Below, piece after piece: positions 47,136-57,943 of a stretch of 64,000 bases of DNA. The first letter of the stretch is position 1; every line of letters starts with the position of its first letter. Made by a program: the position numbers and the translations under genes. Origin of the DNA: Melieria omissa (Eukaryota; Arthropoda; Insecta; Diptera; Ulidiidae); NCBI GenBank assembly GCA_963971225.1, contig OZ020269.1:101492905-101556904 (forward strand), in the 5' to 3' direction. The notes below the pieces were generated by a model that did not search any database, was not told the DNA's origin, and saw only the letters and a program-made list of their open reading frames with translations.

Positions 47136-47338
47136 CAGTGGAGTCTGGATATAGTGAACAATTATTGCAAGGCCTTTTCACAGTATTGAGGTTGTTCACT
47201 ATATCAAGGTTAACATTTCTGTTCAAAAACTCGTTTTATTTGCTCAAAATACACTTTTTGTTTTTTGCTTGAAAATGTTTTTCTATATTTAGAGGCTCGT
47301 TCACTATATAGGGGGTTCACTATACACAGACACAACTG
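47136..47338. mobile_element. pogo-like MITE 1
   Basis: A 203-bp element with TA duplicated at both edges (47134-47135, 47339-47340). The left terminus CAGTGGAGTCTGGATATAGT and the reversed right terminus CAGTTGTGTCTGTGTATAGT form a ~24-bp inverted repeat ending ...GTGAAC. CAGT starts, TA targets and the ATAGTGAAC motif fit pogo/Tigger-type Tc1-mariner elements. There is no transposase, so mobility would need one in trans. Confidence 0.8.
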
Positions 47339-47394
47339 TATAAGTACCTTTTCATCCCTATTTTTTAGATAGCAATGGAAGTAGGCCAGTGTGT

Positions 47395-47480
47395 GAGCAG
47401 TCCGAATTAGGAATCGAACCCACAGCAACTGGATCTGAACCCATGAACTTCAGACGTATGGTTCAACGAACTAATCACTC
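47395..47480 (-). mobile_element. tRNA-like SINE head relic
   Basis: The reverse complement contains GTGGGTTCGATTCC (B box) preceded, at tRNA spacing, by GATTAGTTCGTTGAACC (A-box-like). It could be the head of a further SINE family. It is not a functional tRNA: no acceptor stem closes. Confidence 0.45.
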
Positions 47481-47654
47481 ACTACCTTTTTCTTATTCAT
47501 TCCGCTTCAGAGCGTAGGGACTCAACAAGACTCACTCACTACTTAGTCAAGTAGTTTAAAAATACCATCTTCTGAAAGTTTTAATCCTTTTGCTATTTTG
47601 TTGCCACTACTTTCTAGCTAATAGCACAGAAAAAGTATATAAGCTTCAAGTTTT

Positions 47655-47815
47655 TTTCCCTCGTTAAGTCCGCTTGAGTGCATAGAGCCTCTACAATACT
47701 AATCCTGTGCATTGGTTATGTTAATTGATTGAAGTTTTCTAGGGGTGGATATCGCTAGCAGTCCTAAGTGATGGGTCTGCCGTCTGTTGTCTCCTAGGCA
47801 AGACGCCTCCGTAGA
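47655..47815 (-). mobile_element. SINE family B relic, minus strand
   Basis: Reverse-complement blocks GGCAGACCCATCACTTAGGA and GAGGCTCTATGCACTCAAGC match the body and 3' end of family B at 6251 and 55517. It is strongly diverged and lacks the head. Confidence 0.5.
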
Positions 47816-49594
47816 CGAAAGTTTATTACTGAGAAGTGTAGAGCGCCCACTGAGTATCTGTTGCTGCTAGGTAGGAGAGGTTCTTGGAAAACGCAGAGGT
47901 TGGTGTCTTCGATGAGCGTGTATTGGTTGACACATGCGCTACAATATGTTTCCATTAGTCCTATCTGGATTTGAAAATCTGTTGTCAGCTGCTCATCACA
48001 ACTGTTTGAAGTAGGAAGAAGGAAGCTCCTAGCTTGCTCCAGTTTTTTAACCCAACTAAGAACTGGGCACTCTATGCTTAATACACTTTAGGTAAATGTC
48101 TCCAAAAGCTATACTGGGTGCAGTTTTCCAGCTTCAATTACATTCCTATACTTTCAGTTTGCTATGTTGAAGATTATCACAAAAACAAGTAAACAAATAC
48201 AAATTTTTATAATCGCCTAAAAATGAGCAAATTTTCATTTATTAAAAAAAAAATGTCCACTGCACCCATTTACTCTTTTTATGACTAAAAACTCTAAGTC
48301 CGCCACTGGTTTCATTAAAATGTTCCCCTCGTATAGAACAATAACTGCTCAAGATGCGTTTGCTTTGTTTGTGTATGTAAATATGTATGTATATTTGCTG
48401 TTGTATTATCCTTTGTTGTCAAGACGCAATTTGAACTTTATTCTGCACAAAAATTCAACTTAATATTTATGATAGTTTCAAATAAAGTGGGGTTACTTAA
48501 TGTGCCTTTGAAATTTTACTATTCTAGAGAGGAAACAACTCACAACAATCTAACGTTTGATTAACTTTTCGCATTTGTGGATTTTCTTTATTGTCCTCTA
48601 TTGTTTTTTTATTACACCACTTGATAACAACGATAAAATAAAATTTTATTGATTTAAAACCTTTTGTTGTACTAGAAGTAGAAACATTTCTTTCATGCTC
48701 TAAGACTGCTAAATAGTTTTCAGAGAACGTTGTCAAAGAACTGAACTTCAAGTGTTTGATTGTATATGTCATGTTTTTGAAGTGATGCAAAAAAGAAGAA
48801 GAAAAAACATGTAGGCACATACCAATGCACTCACATATCTGTTAGTGGACCGTAAGGTGTGTCCAAAAACGCGGACAAAACCTTCCCTTTGTGGTCTGGC
48901 TTGCATCTCTCTTCTTGCAACTAAGTAATGGGCTCACTTCGAAAGAAGGAGGCCATTTCTACGAAATATTCAACTGCGCTCTTGGGGTAAGCTGATGACC
49001 AGATAAGACCAGTCTTAGTCACCAGTTGCATTAAGGTTGGCAATCGCCCTCAGAAGGTTCCCAAAAGCTCTGGATCTGTTAGATGGAGAGTTGCTTTCTC
49101 AAAGCCGAGCACGTTCGACAATTTGAGGCTCCTGAACTCATCCTTGCGCAGGTTCATGCCGCCGGAGGTTCGGCACTCATATACGTATTGTAACGATGAG
49201 TCACTCTGTGCTGTGCTATGCATGAATGCTTTTCAAAGCATACTTTTAGGCATGCACTTTGGAGTACGCCAAACTTTCTATAATTCCGTTATGGCGAGGA
49301 TGGTTCGCGAAAGGTGGTGAGCTGTGCTAGAACAATCGAGATAGAGAGTACAACTAGAATGTGCAAAAAACTTCGGCGCGATAAGAAAACCAGTATGAAA
49401 GCAGCAGTGTGCAGCGCAGAGGGTCGAGTCTTAGTTGAATAAACAAAGTGGTAACAAGTGTAGATACAAGCAAAATGTAAATCTGTAAATAAGATGATTG
49501 TTGGTTTCTGACTGCGTTTTGGTCTGAGTAATTGAAGTTGTTTAATTTCAAACACAATCCAGATTCGCACTTAAAAAGGTAAATTTCATAACAA
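47816..49594. other. Non-coding DNA
   Basis: No gene supported. The 48880-49190 part has higher GC and may be repeat-derived, but I recognise nothing in it. An exact inverted copy of the 14-mer motif (GCATACTTTTAGGC) lies at 49238-49251. Confidence 0.5.
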
Positions 49595-50110
49595 TATGAA
49601 GTGCATTGAGTTTTCGTCGTCTTCAAGGCACATGTCGCATAAAGCCGAGTCTTTGACCCAAATTCTAGCGGAGAACTCGTTAAAAGGAATCAACCCTGCG
49701 GCGGGTCCTAAGATAAGATAAGTTCTCAAGTTCTCTCACTCTTACCCAAGCATACATGTCGTAAGACAGTGCCAGTAGTCAAAGTGCTTGAGCGCAAAGT
49801 GCTTGTACTACTGAGTGTAGCCTTGTGCTCAGATAAGCCACAGCCAATCGCTGGTTCGGGTCTTACGAAACAGGCCATAGATCCATCTCTGACGAGCTCA
49901 TCTGCCTTTTCATTGTTTTCGAAATCGGAATGCCCGGTTACCCACAGAAGTGTGACAACATTGTCGGTGCTTAGCTTGTTCAGTCTACAGACAGACCCCG
50001 CACAATTTTGGATCTTGTCTGTATAGCTGAGCAAGCCTCAACAGCGGCTTGGCTGTCAAAACAAATATATATGTAATCAGACGTTTCCCTTCTGCCTGAA
50101 AGACAGAAGT
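49595..50110 (-). pseudogene. I-like retrotransposon RNase H and knuckle relic
   Basis: On the minus strand, V-T-L-L-W-V-T-G-H-S-D-F-E-N-N-E-K-A-D-E-L gives the RNase H C-terminal block (VPGHSxxxGNExADEL) with Pro to Thr and Gly to Asn changes. Further along (about 49605-49640) C-D-M-C-L-E-D-D fits the start of the CX2C knuckle. N-terminal RNase H and RT are not readable. It is a separate lineage from the LOA element, judged from the sequence after ADEL. Confidence 0.6.
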
Positions 50111-50249
50111 GTTACTCCCAAGCAGACAAATAGTCGAATGTTATCAGTATCAGAGTCCATCAGTGACCCATTCGTGTTCACCACTGCCGAATCAGGCTTC
50201 AACCCTTTCCAGCTGTTTTTCGTCCATTCCGACCGATCAAACCTGCGGT

Positions 50250-50380
50250 AAGACCGGCTTCGGTAGTCCAGCGGGTAGCGTCCTGGCTTCTCATACCAGA
50301 AGCCGTATGTTCGAGTCTTAGCTCGGGCTGGTGAAACTCTCGTCTACTTCTATCGCTATCCACATGAAGCAGATGAACTG
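50250..50380 (+). mobile_element. SINE family A, 5' half
   Basis: GGCTTCGGTAGTCCAGCGGG (A box), TATGTTCGAGTCTTAGCTCG (B box) and CTACTTCTATCGCTATCCAC match the 5809 copy; similarity stops near 50380. Confidence 0.7.
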
Positions 50381-50619
50381 CTCCCCCTCAGGTTGAAAAC
50401 TTGTAAGAAGGCCTCATCCGGGTTTTACCGCTATCCCCAGCGCTGAGAACAACTGTCTTGCCGAGCAGCACATCAAAGCAATATCCGGCTCGACTGGCCT
50501 CATTTTCTGCAGCTAAGGGAGGATAAGGGAGAAAGACACAGAAGAGCCTCCATTTCAGCTGTTGGGGTACTCTTGGTAGCAGTTATGCAGCGACATACAA
50601 ATATATACAAATACATATA

Positions 50620-50796
50620 CAGTGCTTTTCGCTTACAACGAACTCGTTTAAAACGATTTTCCGCCTAAAACGAACCAATTTCAAAAGTACGCGCTTTATC
50701 TTTTTACTTATTACGGACCCCTTTTAAATCGAACTTTCGGTTAAAACGAACCATTTTGCCCGGTCCCTCGAAGTTCGCTTTAAGCGAAAAGTACTG
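50620..50796. mobile_element. pogo/Tigger-like MITE 2
   Basis: A 177-bp element between TA duplicates (50618-50619, 50797-50798). The left end CAGTGCTTTTCGCTTACAAC and reversed right end CAGTACTTTTCGCTTAAAGC make an inverted repeat of about 28 bp. Inside, AAAACGAAC recurs three times. It has no coding capacity. It differs in sequence from MITE 1, so two families are present. Confidence 0.85.
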
Positions 50797-50929
50797 TATT
50801 GTCCTATTGCATGTAAATTCCGAAATCAGATCAGTGAAGTAAACATTGAATGGGTTCCAACAAATGGAGTCTTATTCGTTCAGTGAAACAAAAAGGAGGA
50901 GTTTCTGTGTTATCTAAACATGCACAGAT

Positions 50930-51775
50930 GGCTCCTTAACGCATTAAGGCACCGCGATAGGAGTATAGGGGCCGAGGATAAGATACTCGCAACCTATGGG
51001 AAAGCACACAGCTATCTTGCAGGCGGAAATATACGCCATTGAAAGGTGCGCTCAGAAGAATTACCGGAACCGGAAGATTGCCATCCTTCCTGACAGCCAA
51101 GCGGCAAGCAATGCTCTTAGGTCCTACCAGGTGTCCTCGAAACTGGTATTGGAGTGCCTTGAGAAGCTGAATGAATTTGGCCGTTACAACAAGGTCTGGA
51201 TACTTTGAGTTCCGGGACACACCGGCATTGAAGGGAACGAACGGGCTGACGACTTGGCAAGGAGGGGAGCTTCCACACCCTTGTTGGCCCAGAACCATTT
51301 TGTGGGTTGAGAAAAGGAGCTTCCTCTGTCCTTACTAGAAAGGACGAGATAACCAGATGGAATCAATACTGGGAAAATCTACCAGGTTTAGAGCATTCCA
51401 AGATGGTTATCGGATCCGACAATAGAAAACGATTCGAGGAATGTATGACCCTATCAAAGAATAATCTATCATCTATCAGATTGAACTATCATCTAACTAA
51501 ACTAGGAATCCGTGAAAACGGTTATTGCAGGTTCTGCTTGCAGGAAAACGAGACTGCAATACATATACTAGGAAAATACTCTGTACTCATGCATAAGAGA
51601 AGAAGCACCTGGGAGACCATCTCATATCGGGTGCAGACTGGGTATCCAGAGGTTTTGAAAACATACTAAAATTCCTCTCGGATACTGGACTCTCTGATAG
51701 TTGTTGAGGTCCAAGAAGCACAATAGATCTACTAGGTCGCAGTGCATTATCCCCATCAATAATAATAATAATAAA
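50930..51775 (+). pseudogene. 3' end of an I-like non-LTR retrotransposon
   Basis: The plus strand shows L-Q-A-E-I-Y-A-I-E-R (Glu), I-L-P-D-S-Q-A-A (Asp), then a TGA stop at 51206-51208 just before V-P-G-H-T-G-I-E-G-N-E-R-A-D-D-L-A-R, and a second stop at 51308-51310. A 121-codon frame then contains C-R-F-C-L-Q-E-N-E-T-A-I-H-I-L, the post-RNase H knuckle, lacking its last Cys (Gly in its place). The 3' end has an AATAATAATAAT tail at about 51757-51772. An RNase H plus knuckle and a TAA tail fit the I clade. The RT is missing, so this is 5' truncated and inactive. Confidence 0.7.
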
Positions 51776-53784
51776 CATACTCGATGCACTTAGTTTTCAG
51801 TGAAGAGTCATATATACATATATATCCACCAATTGCCTCAATGTTGGATAGTTGAAAAACCATATAAAAAATCAAAAATTTTCCATAAATTTATTCACAC
51901 AAATTTTCATATTTTTCTAAACTTTTCTTTGTAATTAGTTTTACACATATTCAGTTTTTCCTTCATCCTTTGTTACAGAGAAAATTACTTTCCTAACAAA
52001 AACCACATTTTTCCCCCCTAAAAGTTGAGCATCTGCTGCTGCTCCTCCTCGAGCAGCAAAAATCTCGCAATCTCTCTCTCACAATATTGCATGCAATATA
52101 GTAGAATCGCGCCAGGCATCACCATTAATATTCAGCGGCAACGTGTCAAGTTTACGTTGAAAAGTTGTAAGCAAATTCTACAATATTTCAAAAAGCCTCC
52201 TTGGGGACTTATCGCCACTGGCATACGTGCCCAGGCGTCCTCCGCGCGCGCCCTCAGCTTCGTCATCTTCCATATTCTTTGTAGCCTCGATGTCGGCATC
52301 ACTTATTGACGCATCGCTACTCAATGAGCAGTGCGCGCCATAGGGTGGCACGCAGTGAATTTGCCTGCCTGCAGCTGTCACATGGCTTGACGTCATGTGG
52401 CCGGGGGGGCAGGAGGCAGGGAGGCAGAAGGAAGCGCAGTCAACGCACTGCGTCAGACTTATGATTAATGATTGGTGGCTCTGTGTGTGTGTGTGTGTGT
52501 GTGAGTGTGAGTGTGTGGCTGTGGCTATGGCAATGCAGTGCTTTGTGGTGTTTTCGTGGTTGTTGTTGTTATTGGAATTTATGCTGGTATTTGATGGTTG
52601 GTGACTGCTGAGTGCGCATGTTTGATGGGTGACACTGAGTTAGTTGCGTGTTACATTGGTCGACGCGGCGAGAAAACGCCACTCGGTTGGCATCGTTGTG
52701 TGTTGAGTGCATTAAGGCCGAAGCGACGATTTGAGTTATTAGATTTTTATTGACTTTGACTGACTGACGGCCAGAGCTTGAGCGCTGCAACTGACTGATG
52801 CGCTGACTGATGAACTAAGTTAGTGTCTGTCTTTTTTTTTCTATATGTTGCAAGACATAAAACTCCATAAGCATCAAGTTCAATGAAGCCTAAAGTGATT
52901 TTTATTGCAATGCTAAATGATTAGAAAATCATTTGTTATAGCAAAAGTCGAATCAGAAAAAAGGACTGCAATGCAATAAGCGTCGAACGAATTGTCATCG
53001 ATCATTTGAATTTAGTACAGAAATTATTTACAAATTATGAAAACAACTCTACGTGTGACTTTCAATCAGAGCAAAAAAAGCAGCCATAACGCTGAACAAA
53101 ACTTTTGTCAAAGACATTTAATGTAGAAAAAATGAGTCAATGTTGTTAGCAAATGGTAACAGACTGTTGTCGACGTTCAAAGTGAACAAACACAACGTGC
53201 AAAGTTAATAAAAAGTCAAAAAAGTCCAACCATTTTTATAAAAAATACAAAAACTCCACACTTGAGGCAAAAAGTTGCAGCTGTCACTAAGCTTTCGTTG
53301 CTTATTTGAGATCAAATAAATAAATGGCAAATTCATAAGTAATTGATGGAAGGCTTTCAAGGAAACTCTGGAAATTGACTTAAAAAAACCGATTCAGTTT
53401 TTCTTTCAATTTAGCAAAAACGGAATTGCAATTCAACGCTAATAAAAAGAGAAAAGACTCACAAATTGCCTTCGACAATTTTTTCACAGCAGCGCAATTT
53501 CAAAGTTCGACAGATGCCATGATTGATGCGCCTCGCACAGCCAAAATTCAAACAATTGAAAATGAATTGCAGCAACTCAGTTGTTGCTCTCAGCTCAGTG
53601 ACATATATTCTCCCTAACCTCTAAGCGTTCTTATTTTACTAAAGTGTGAAGACGGCCAATGCGTAGAAGGTGTTGTTTTAGTACGTTTTATGACTCAGTT
53701 TTGAGGAGACATACCCTTTGACGTAGAGAATAAATCAACATCCTGCAGCTGCCATATCTCCCGTATGAATGAAGCTTCTGCGAA
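51776..53784. other. Unique non-coding DNA
   Basis: No gene supported. A GT tract lies at 52483-52505. CCCTAAAAGTTGAGC at 52018-52032 is a weak copy of the dispersed motif. Confidence 0.6.
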
Positions 53785-53880
53785 AAGCAAAAGGTAGTAG
53801 TTGGAGGTCAACGACGCGTTGTGAAGAGAGACCGTGTCTCCGGTGAAAGAACCATGTTGAATACGTCTATTGTCTCCTCC
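53785..53880 (+). repeat. Dispersed GGAGACC...TCTCC repeat, copy 4
   Basis: GTAGTTGGAGGTCAACGACG and GAGAGACCGTGTCTCCGGTG match the 19441 unit and again include a small palindrome (AGAGACCGTGTCTC). Confidence 0.6.
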
Positions 53881-54345
53881 AAGAAGAGATGCCTGAAAAC
53901 AAGAAGAAGAACGTAACCCGGTAATGAGTTGTTAATGCCAGTTAAGTACGTAAGCACGCATTTCTATGGACAGATCAGTAGGTGGGAAGGCCATGAATAG
54001 AAGAAGATATGAGTCCGCTTACTCACAAAAGTAGTTTGAGGTCCTTGCGAAGCCTAGCAGAGTCTGAGTAGTTCTATCGGCCAGACTAATTTTATAGTTA
54101 AAGAAAAAATTGCCGAAGGTGATTCTTTCTTCTCCAAAATAATGCAGAACAAGTATAAGTATATACAACTTCTGAATAAATCAGATCAGTAAAGTGAACA
54201 TGAAATGTGTTCCCACAAATATAGAGTCGCATCTGTGTAGTGAGACGAAAAGGAGAAAGGCTTTGCGTTCTAATATCTCTTTATGTAATCGAATCATACT
54301 GGACCGTGTCTAGCTCTCAGTAATGACTGTTTTGCAAGAGCTGTA

Positions 54346-54827
54346 CGTGGGCAGTCCGATAAGTACTTAGCCCCACCGCCGGATGCTGCCACTATCGTAA
54401 GAGAAATTTACTATCGTGTAGTACATCCTCGTAGACGGCTACTGTCAAAATTTCAGCCATATTGGATTTTTAGTTTTGTTTTGACCGCATGTGGAAACGA
54501 ACGTGTCCGCGGATTCTAGAAAAATTTAAAAAGAGTAATATCGGTCGGTGATTCGCCAAATTGGTCGCATTAGGCTACAAACAGCTGCCCCATCCACCGT
54601 ATACTCCAGATTTGGCCCCGTGTGACTTCTTTTTGTTTCCAAACTTGAAAAAGTCACTCGCCGCCGCGGAGGCCTCCAGGAAACGTATTTTTCAGACGGG
54701 TTAAAGAAGTGGGAGCATCGCTGGGTCAAGTGTATCGAGTTGAAAGGAGACTACGTTGAGAAATTAATCGCCACTTTTCCAAAGTTTCCATTTTTCTTTT
54801 GTGGGCTAAGTACTTATCCGACCCACT
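54346..54827 (+). mobile_element. Deleted mariner-like element
   Basis: TA pairs at 54344-54345 and 54828-54829 border inverted repeats: GTCCGATAAGTACTTAGCCC (left) and, reversed, GTCGGATAAGTACTTAGCCC (right), 28 bp or so in all. From about 54584 the plus strand reads H-P-P-Y-T-P-D-L-A-P-C-D-F-F-L-F-P, the block around the third catalytic Asp of mariner transposase, with readable C-terminal sequence to about 54780. The DNA-binding domain and first two catalytic Asp are gone, so a large internal deletion made a non-autonomous element of 482 bp (mariners are usually about 1.3 kb). Confidence 0.85.
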
Positions 54828-54983
54828 TACTGAGAGTGTGTCCAATTCATCTCCACTTTTTACAAAAGAATAGTTTACTCAAAATCTGCTTATATCCTTA
54901 GACCAACCGTGAACCCCTTCCAGGGTACTGAGATCCAGTAAATGTATATAGACTATGCAATTTTGTTACATGTAACTACGGTT

Positions 54984-55249
54984 TCCGAGGCCCTAGGTTC
55001 GATTCCTAGTTCGAGCCGGTAGAACGCTCATCTACTTCTATCGCTGTCTACATGAAGTACATGAGAATCACAAGAATTGCTCTTTTTAGACAATGACGGA
55101 TCCTCCAAGTGAGAAATAAAAACTGCCAACCGTCATAGGATTCGGCCCTTATTTCCACAGTGATTCATACACATTTCAAAAAACGGGTGGATCCTTCAGG
55201 CCTCCGAGTGTATCTCTTACAGGGGCACCCACCATAACCTAATCTAACC
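54984..55249 (+). mobile_element. SINE family A, 5' truncated, with TSD
   Basis: It starts just before the B box (TAGGTTCGATTCCTAGTTCG) and runs to the CCATAACCTAATCTAACC tail. Left duplicate TAACTACGGTT (54973-54983) and right TAACTGCGGTT (55250-55260) differ by one base. The A box was lost at insertion. Confidence 0.8.
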
Positions 55250-55516
55250 TAACTGCGGTTACTCACAAAAGTACGTTTTTATAAACTGAAAAATTGAAGA
55301 GAAATGTTAAATTCAGATGTTGGCGATTCATGCGTTGAATTCGTTAGGTACAATGAGCTCTTTGGAGATTTCTATGATAAACTTTAAATTTGGATTTTTT
55401 TAACGCCGACTTTTTTTCTCCCTACTGCAGCTAATAGAAAGTATTGAGTCTTTGAATTTACTGACTCTGATGAACTCTGAAGTGGCATTTATTGACCATG
55501 TTTTTCCACTCACTAC

Positions 55517-55860
55517 TCGAGACAGCAGCCTCGATAGCCAAGAGTAAGTGCACTAGTCTATCATACCAGAGGTCGTGGGTTCGACTCCTACCTTAGCGAA
55601 AACCAGCGCACCAAACCGATCTTAGCAAAGTCCCTAACCATTCTGCTGTTACCTCCTTTACACTAGAGATGGCGCTATGAGCGGTGACTTACAACATCGG
55701 AGGCGTCATTCCTAAGCGGCGATAGATGACAGCCCTATCGCTTACGACAACCTGAGACATATCAATCACCTAAACTGGCACAAAAACACAACCAATTAAC
55801 GTAACCAATGCAAGGCAATGTTTTGAGAGGAGTGAGCAAGGAAACAAAAAAATTCAAAAA
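55517..55860 (+). mobile_element. tRNA-derived SINE family B (best copy)
   Basis: The head has an A-box-like ATAGCCAAGAGTAAGTGC and a B box GGGTTCGACTCC. The body carries CGCACCAAACCGATCTTAGC, AGATGGCGCTATGAGCGG, CCTAAGCGGCGATAGATGAC and CACAAAAACACAACCAATTA. The 3' end is GAGAGGAGTGAGCAAGGAAA with an A-rich tail; the CCCTATGCTCCC block just before it is deleted. Related copies: 6251, 28545 (minus), 47655 (minus). Confidence 0.75.
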
Positions 55861-55864
55861 ATTC

Positions 55865-57540
55865 TAATCAGGTTGCTGCATTCATCTTCCACTCCCAAAA
55901 AAACTGAGTAAGTAAACTTGAACTGTAACTAAACGTTACTTGTTTTATGGAACTGACATGTTCTTCACTGCGACTTCTTACAAGGTAACAAGTGGATTGG
56001 GTTCATATAGGCAACAGAGGACGATGATTGTGGTTTGATCATTATTTTTCACTGGGTTGGAATGGGCATGAACATGTAAGGCAAACTGCCAGGGCCAACG
56101 CCAGAACAATCCTTGTTTTTGTTCAATCCAATCCAGGTGGCCTGGTGGCCCTCCTTTATAGCGATTCAGTAGGCACTGAATAGTGAACCAATTTGTATAA
56201 CGTGTCCAATTCCCAAGGACCTTCAGTTTGAGTTTTTCAAAGGGTTGGCTGCTCGCTACGTAAACCCAATTTGACAATAAAAGCCAAAAGAGTGTCGGGG
56301 GAATCCCTTGATGTGAAGGCCCCCAACACACAATCAGGTCTCAGACATTTACATCTACTTTTGTAAGAATCCTAGCTACTAGGATTTTTGTTGTGTTAAA
56401 ATCGCCTCAGACTTTTTATTAGACTAAACTTTTCACCTGAATACAATGAACTTTGAAAAGTGTCCGTCCATTGCACGCAACTTGGCATTCTTCCAAAACA
56501 AAAACAGTTTTAAGTACTTTTTTCGCGCTGTCCTTGCTCCACAACACCTAATAACATCGTCGATTAATTTGCTTATTGATAACAATTTAGCACCAAACAT
56601 AAACCATTCTCTGCGCCCATAGAATAAAAAAAACATACCACTTTATTTGACTGTAAAGTGTGAATAACAAACGGCTTAATGCATTTTCCAGCACAATTCA
56701 CTTTTATTTTTATTTTTTTATTTTATTCTTCTAAAAAAACCAAATGCCGAAGCAGCAGAAAAAGAGACTTTGTTGAGCAACACGAACGTGCAATTCACGC
56801 CGTCATTCAATGAGGCTGCAAATTACTTTCGCCAAAAATTATTTACCAAGCGAAACAGTAATAAAATTTTATTATTGTGCACAGTTTTTATTTTTTCCCC
56901 ATTTTTGTTGTTGTTGCTTATGATATTACAGCGTTGTAGCGAATAGCAAAGTAATTGCAAATTTTCCAGCAAATTATAAATTTGGCAAATTATGGGCTTA
57001 TGCCGAAAAAGTTTGCAAGCAACACCAATAACAACAACAACAATAACAACAAACAATAACAATAACAACGAACCATTGAGTCTATGAACCGTACGAGCCG
57101 CCCATAAGCCAACAATAACAGCAGCAATAATAGTAACAACAAAAACAACAAGAATATTGATATCAACATGACTCAACAGAGCAACGCCTAACGCCGCTCG
57201 TTGCAATAATAACGTCGCACATCAGACGCATCCGCCCCTCCTCCGCTGCGCTCCACTCGTCGCGCCCATAAAAACATGTAAAATGTGAAAAAGCGCAGAC
57301 ACGCCGCTTGTCACTCGACGACGACAAGCAGCAAGCAAACAGGCAAAGGTCTCGAAATCCCTCGACTGCAAGCGTGAAGTTCAGCGTTGTTGTCGCCCGT
57401 GAGACAGCAAAACTGCTTAGAAAATGCTTAGCGCTCGTCTGTTTTGCATAACGCGAACACAATCGACACGCGTCAAGGCAACTGCCGAAAAGTGGCACCA
57501 ACACATATTGGCGTTTGAGAAACTTTTCTCTGCATGTGCA
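55865..57540. other. Unique non-coding DNA
   Basis: No gene supported. CAACAA/AATAAC repeats occur at about 57020-57150. Minus-strand frames at 56823-57504 (127 and 113 codons) overlap and have no domain I can name. Confidence 0.5.
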
Positions 57541-57667
57541 CAGTGGAGGAGTTCATTTGGGGGTGAGGTTGTTTTTCGTACAAATTTTGAGCTTAATTCC
57601 ATTTGAAGCCATATTTTGCACCAGAAATTTTCGTATTTGGGAGATTATCCTCCTGTGTGCGACACTG
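57541..57667. mobile_element. MITE of the CAGTGGCG family
   Basis: Ends CAGTGGAGGAGTTCATTT and (reversed) CAGTGTCGCACACAGGAGGA; the interior matches 29240-29324. No coding capacity. Confidence 0.55.
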
Positions 57668-57943
57668 CCACACATATTGGAACTTTGTGTCGCCCCTTTG
57701 CGACACATCAGTGAAATTCAATAAAAATATTTACAATCATTAACGCATTTTTCTGCCGCTTCGGTAGTTGAGCGCTTTCGTTGACAACATTGGCTCTGTC
57801 CAGGGATTCACGCGTACGAAGGGGAAGAGAGTGTGCATGGCTTTTGGGAGCGATAGCTTTGACAGCCTTTAGAGACGGTGACAAGTCGGCATTTTAGGTT
57901 TTTGTTTCTTTTTTATTTAAGAGTCGTCTAAATTTTTACTTAG

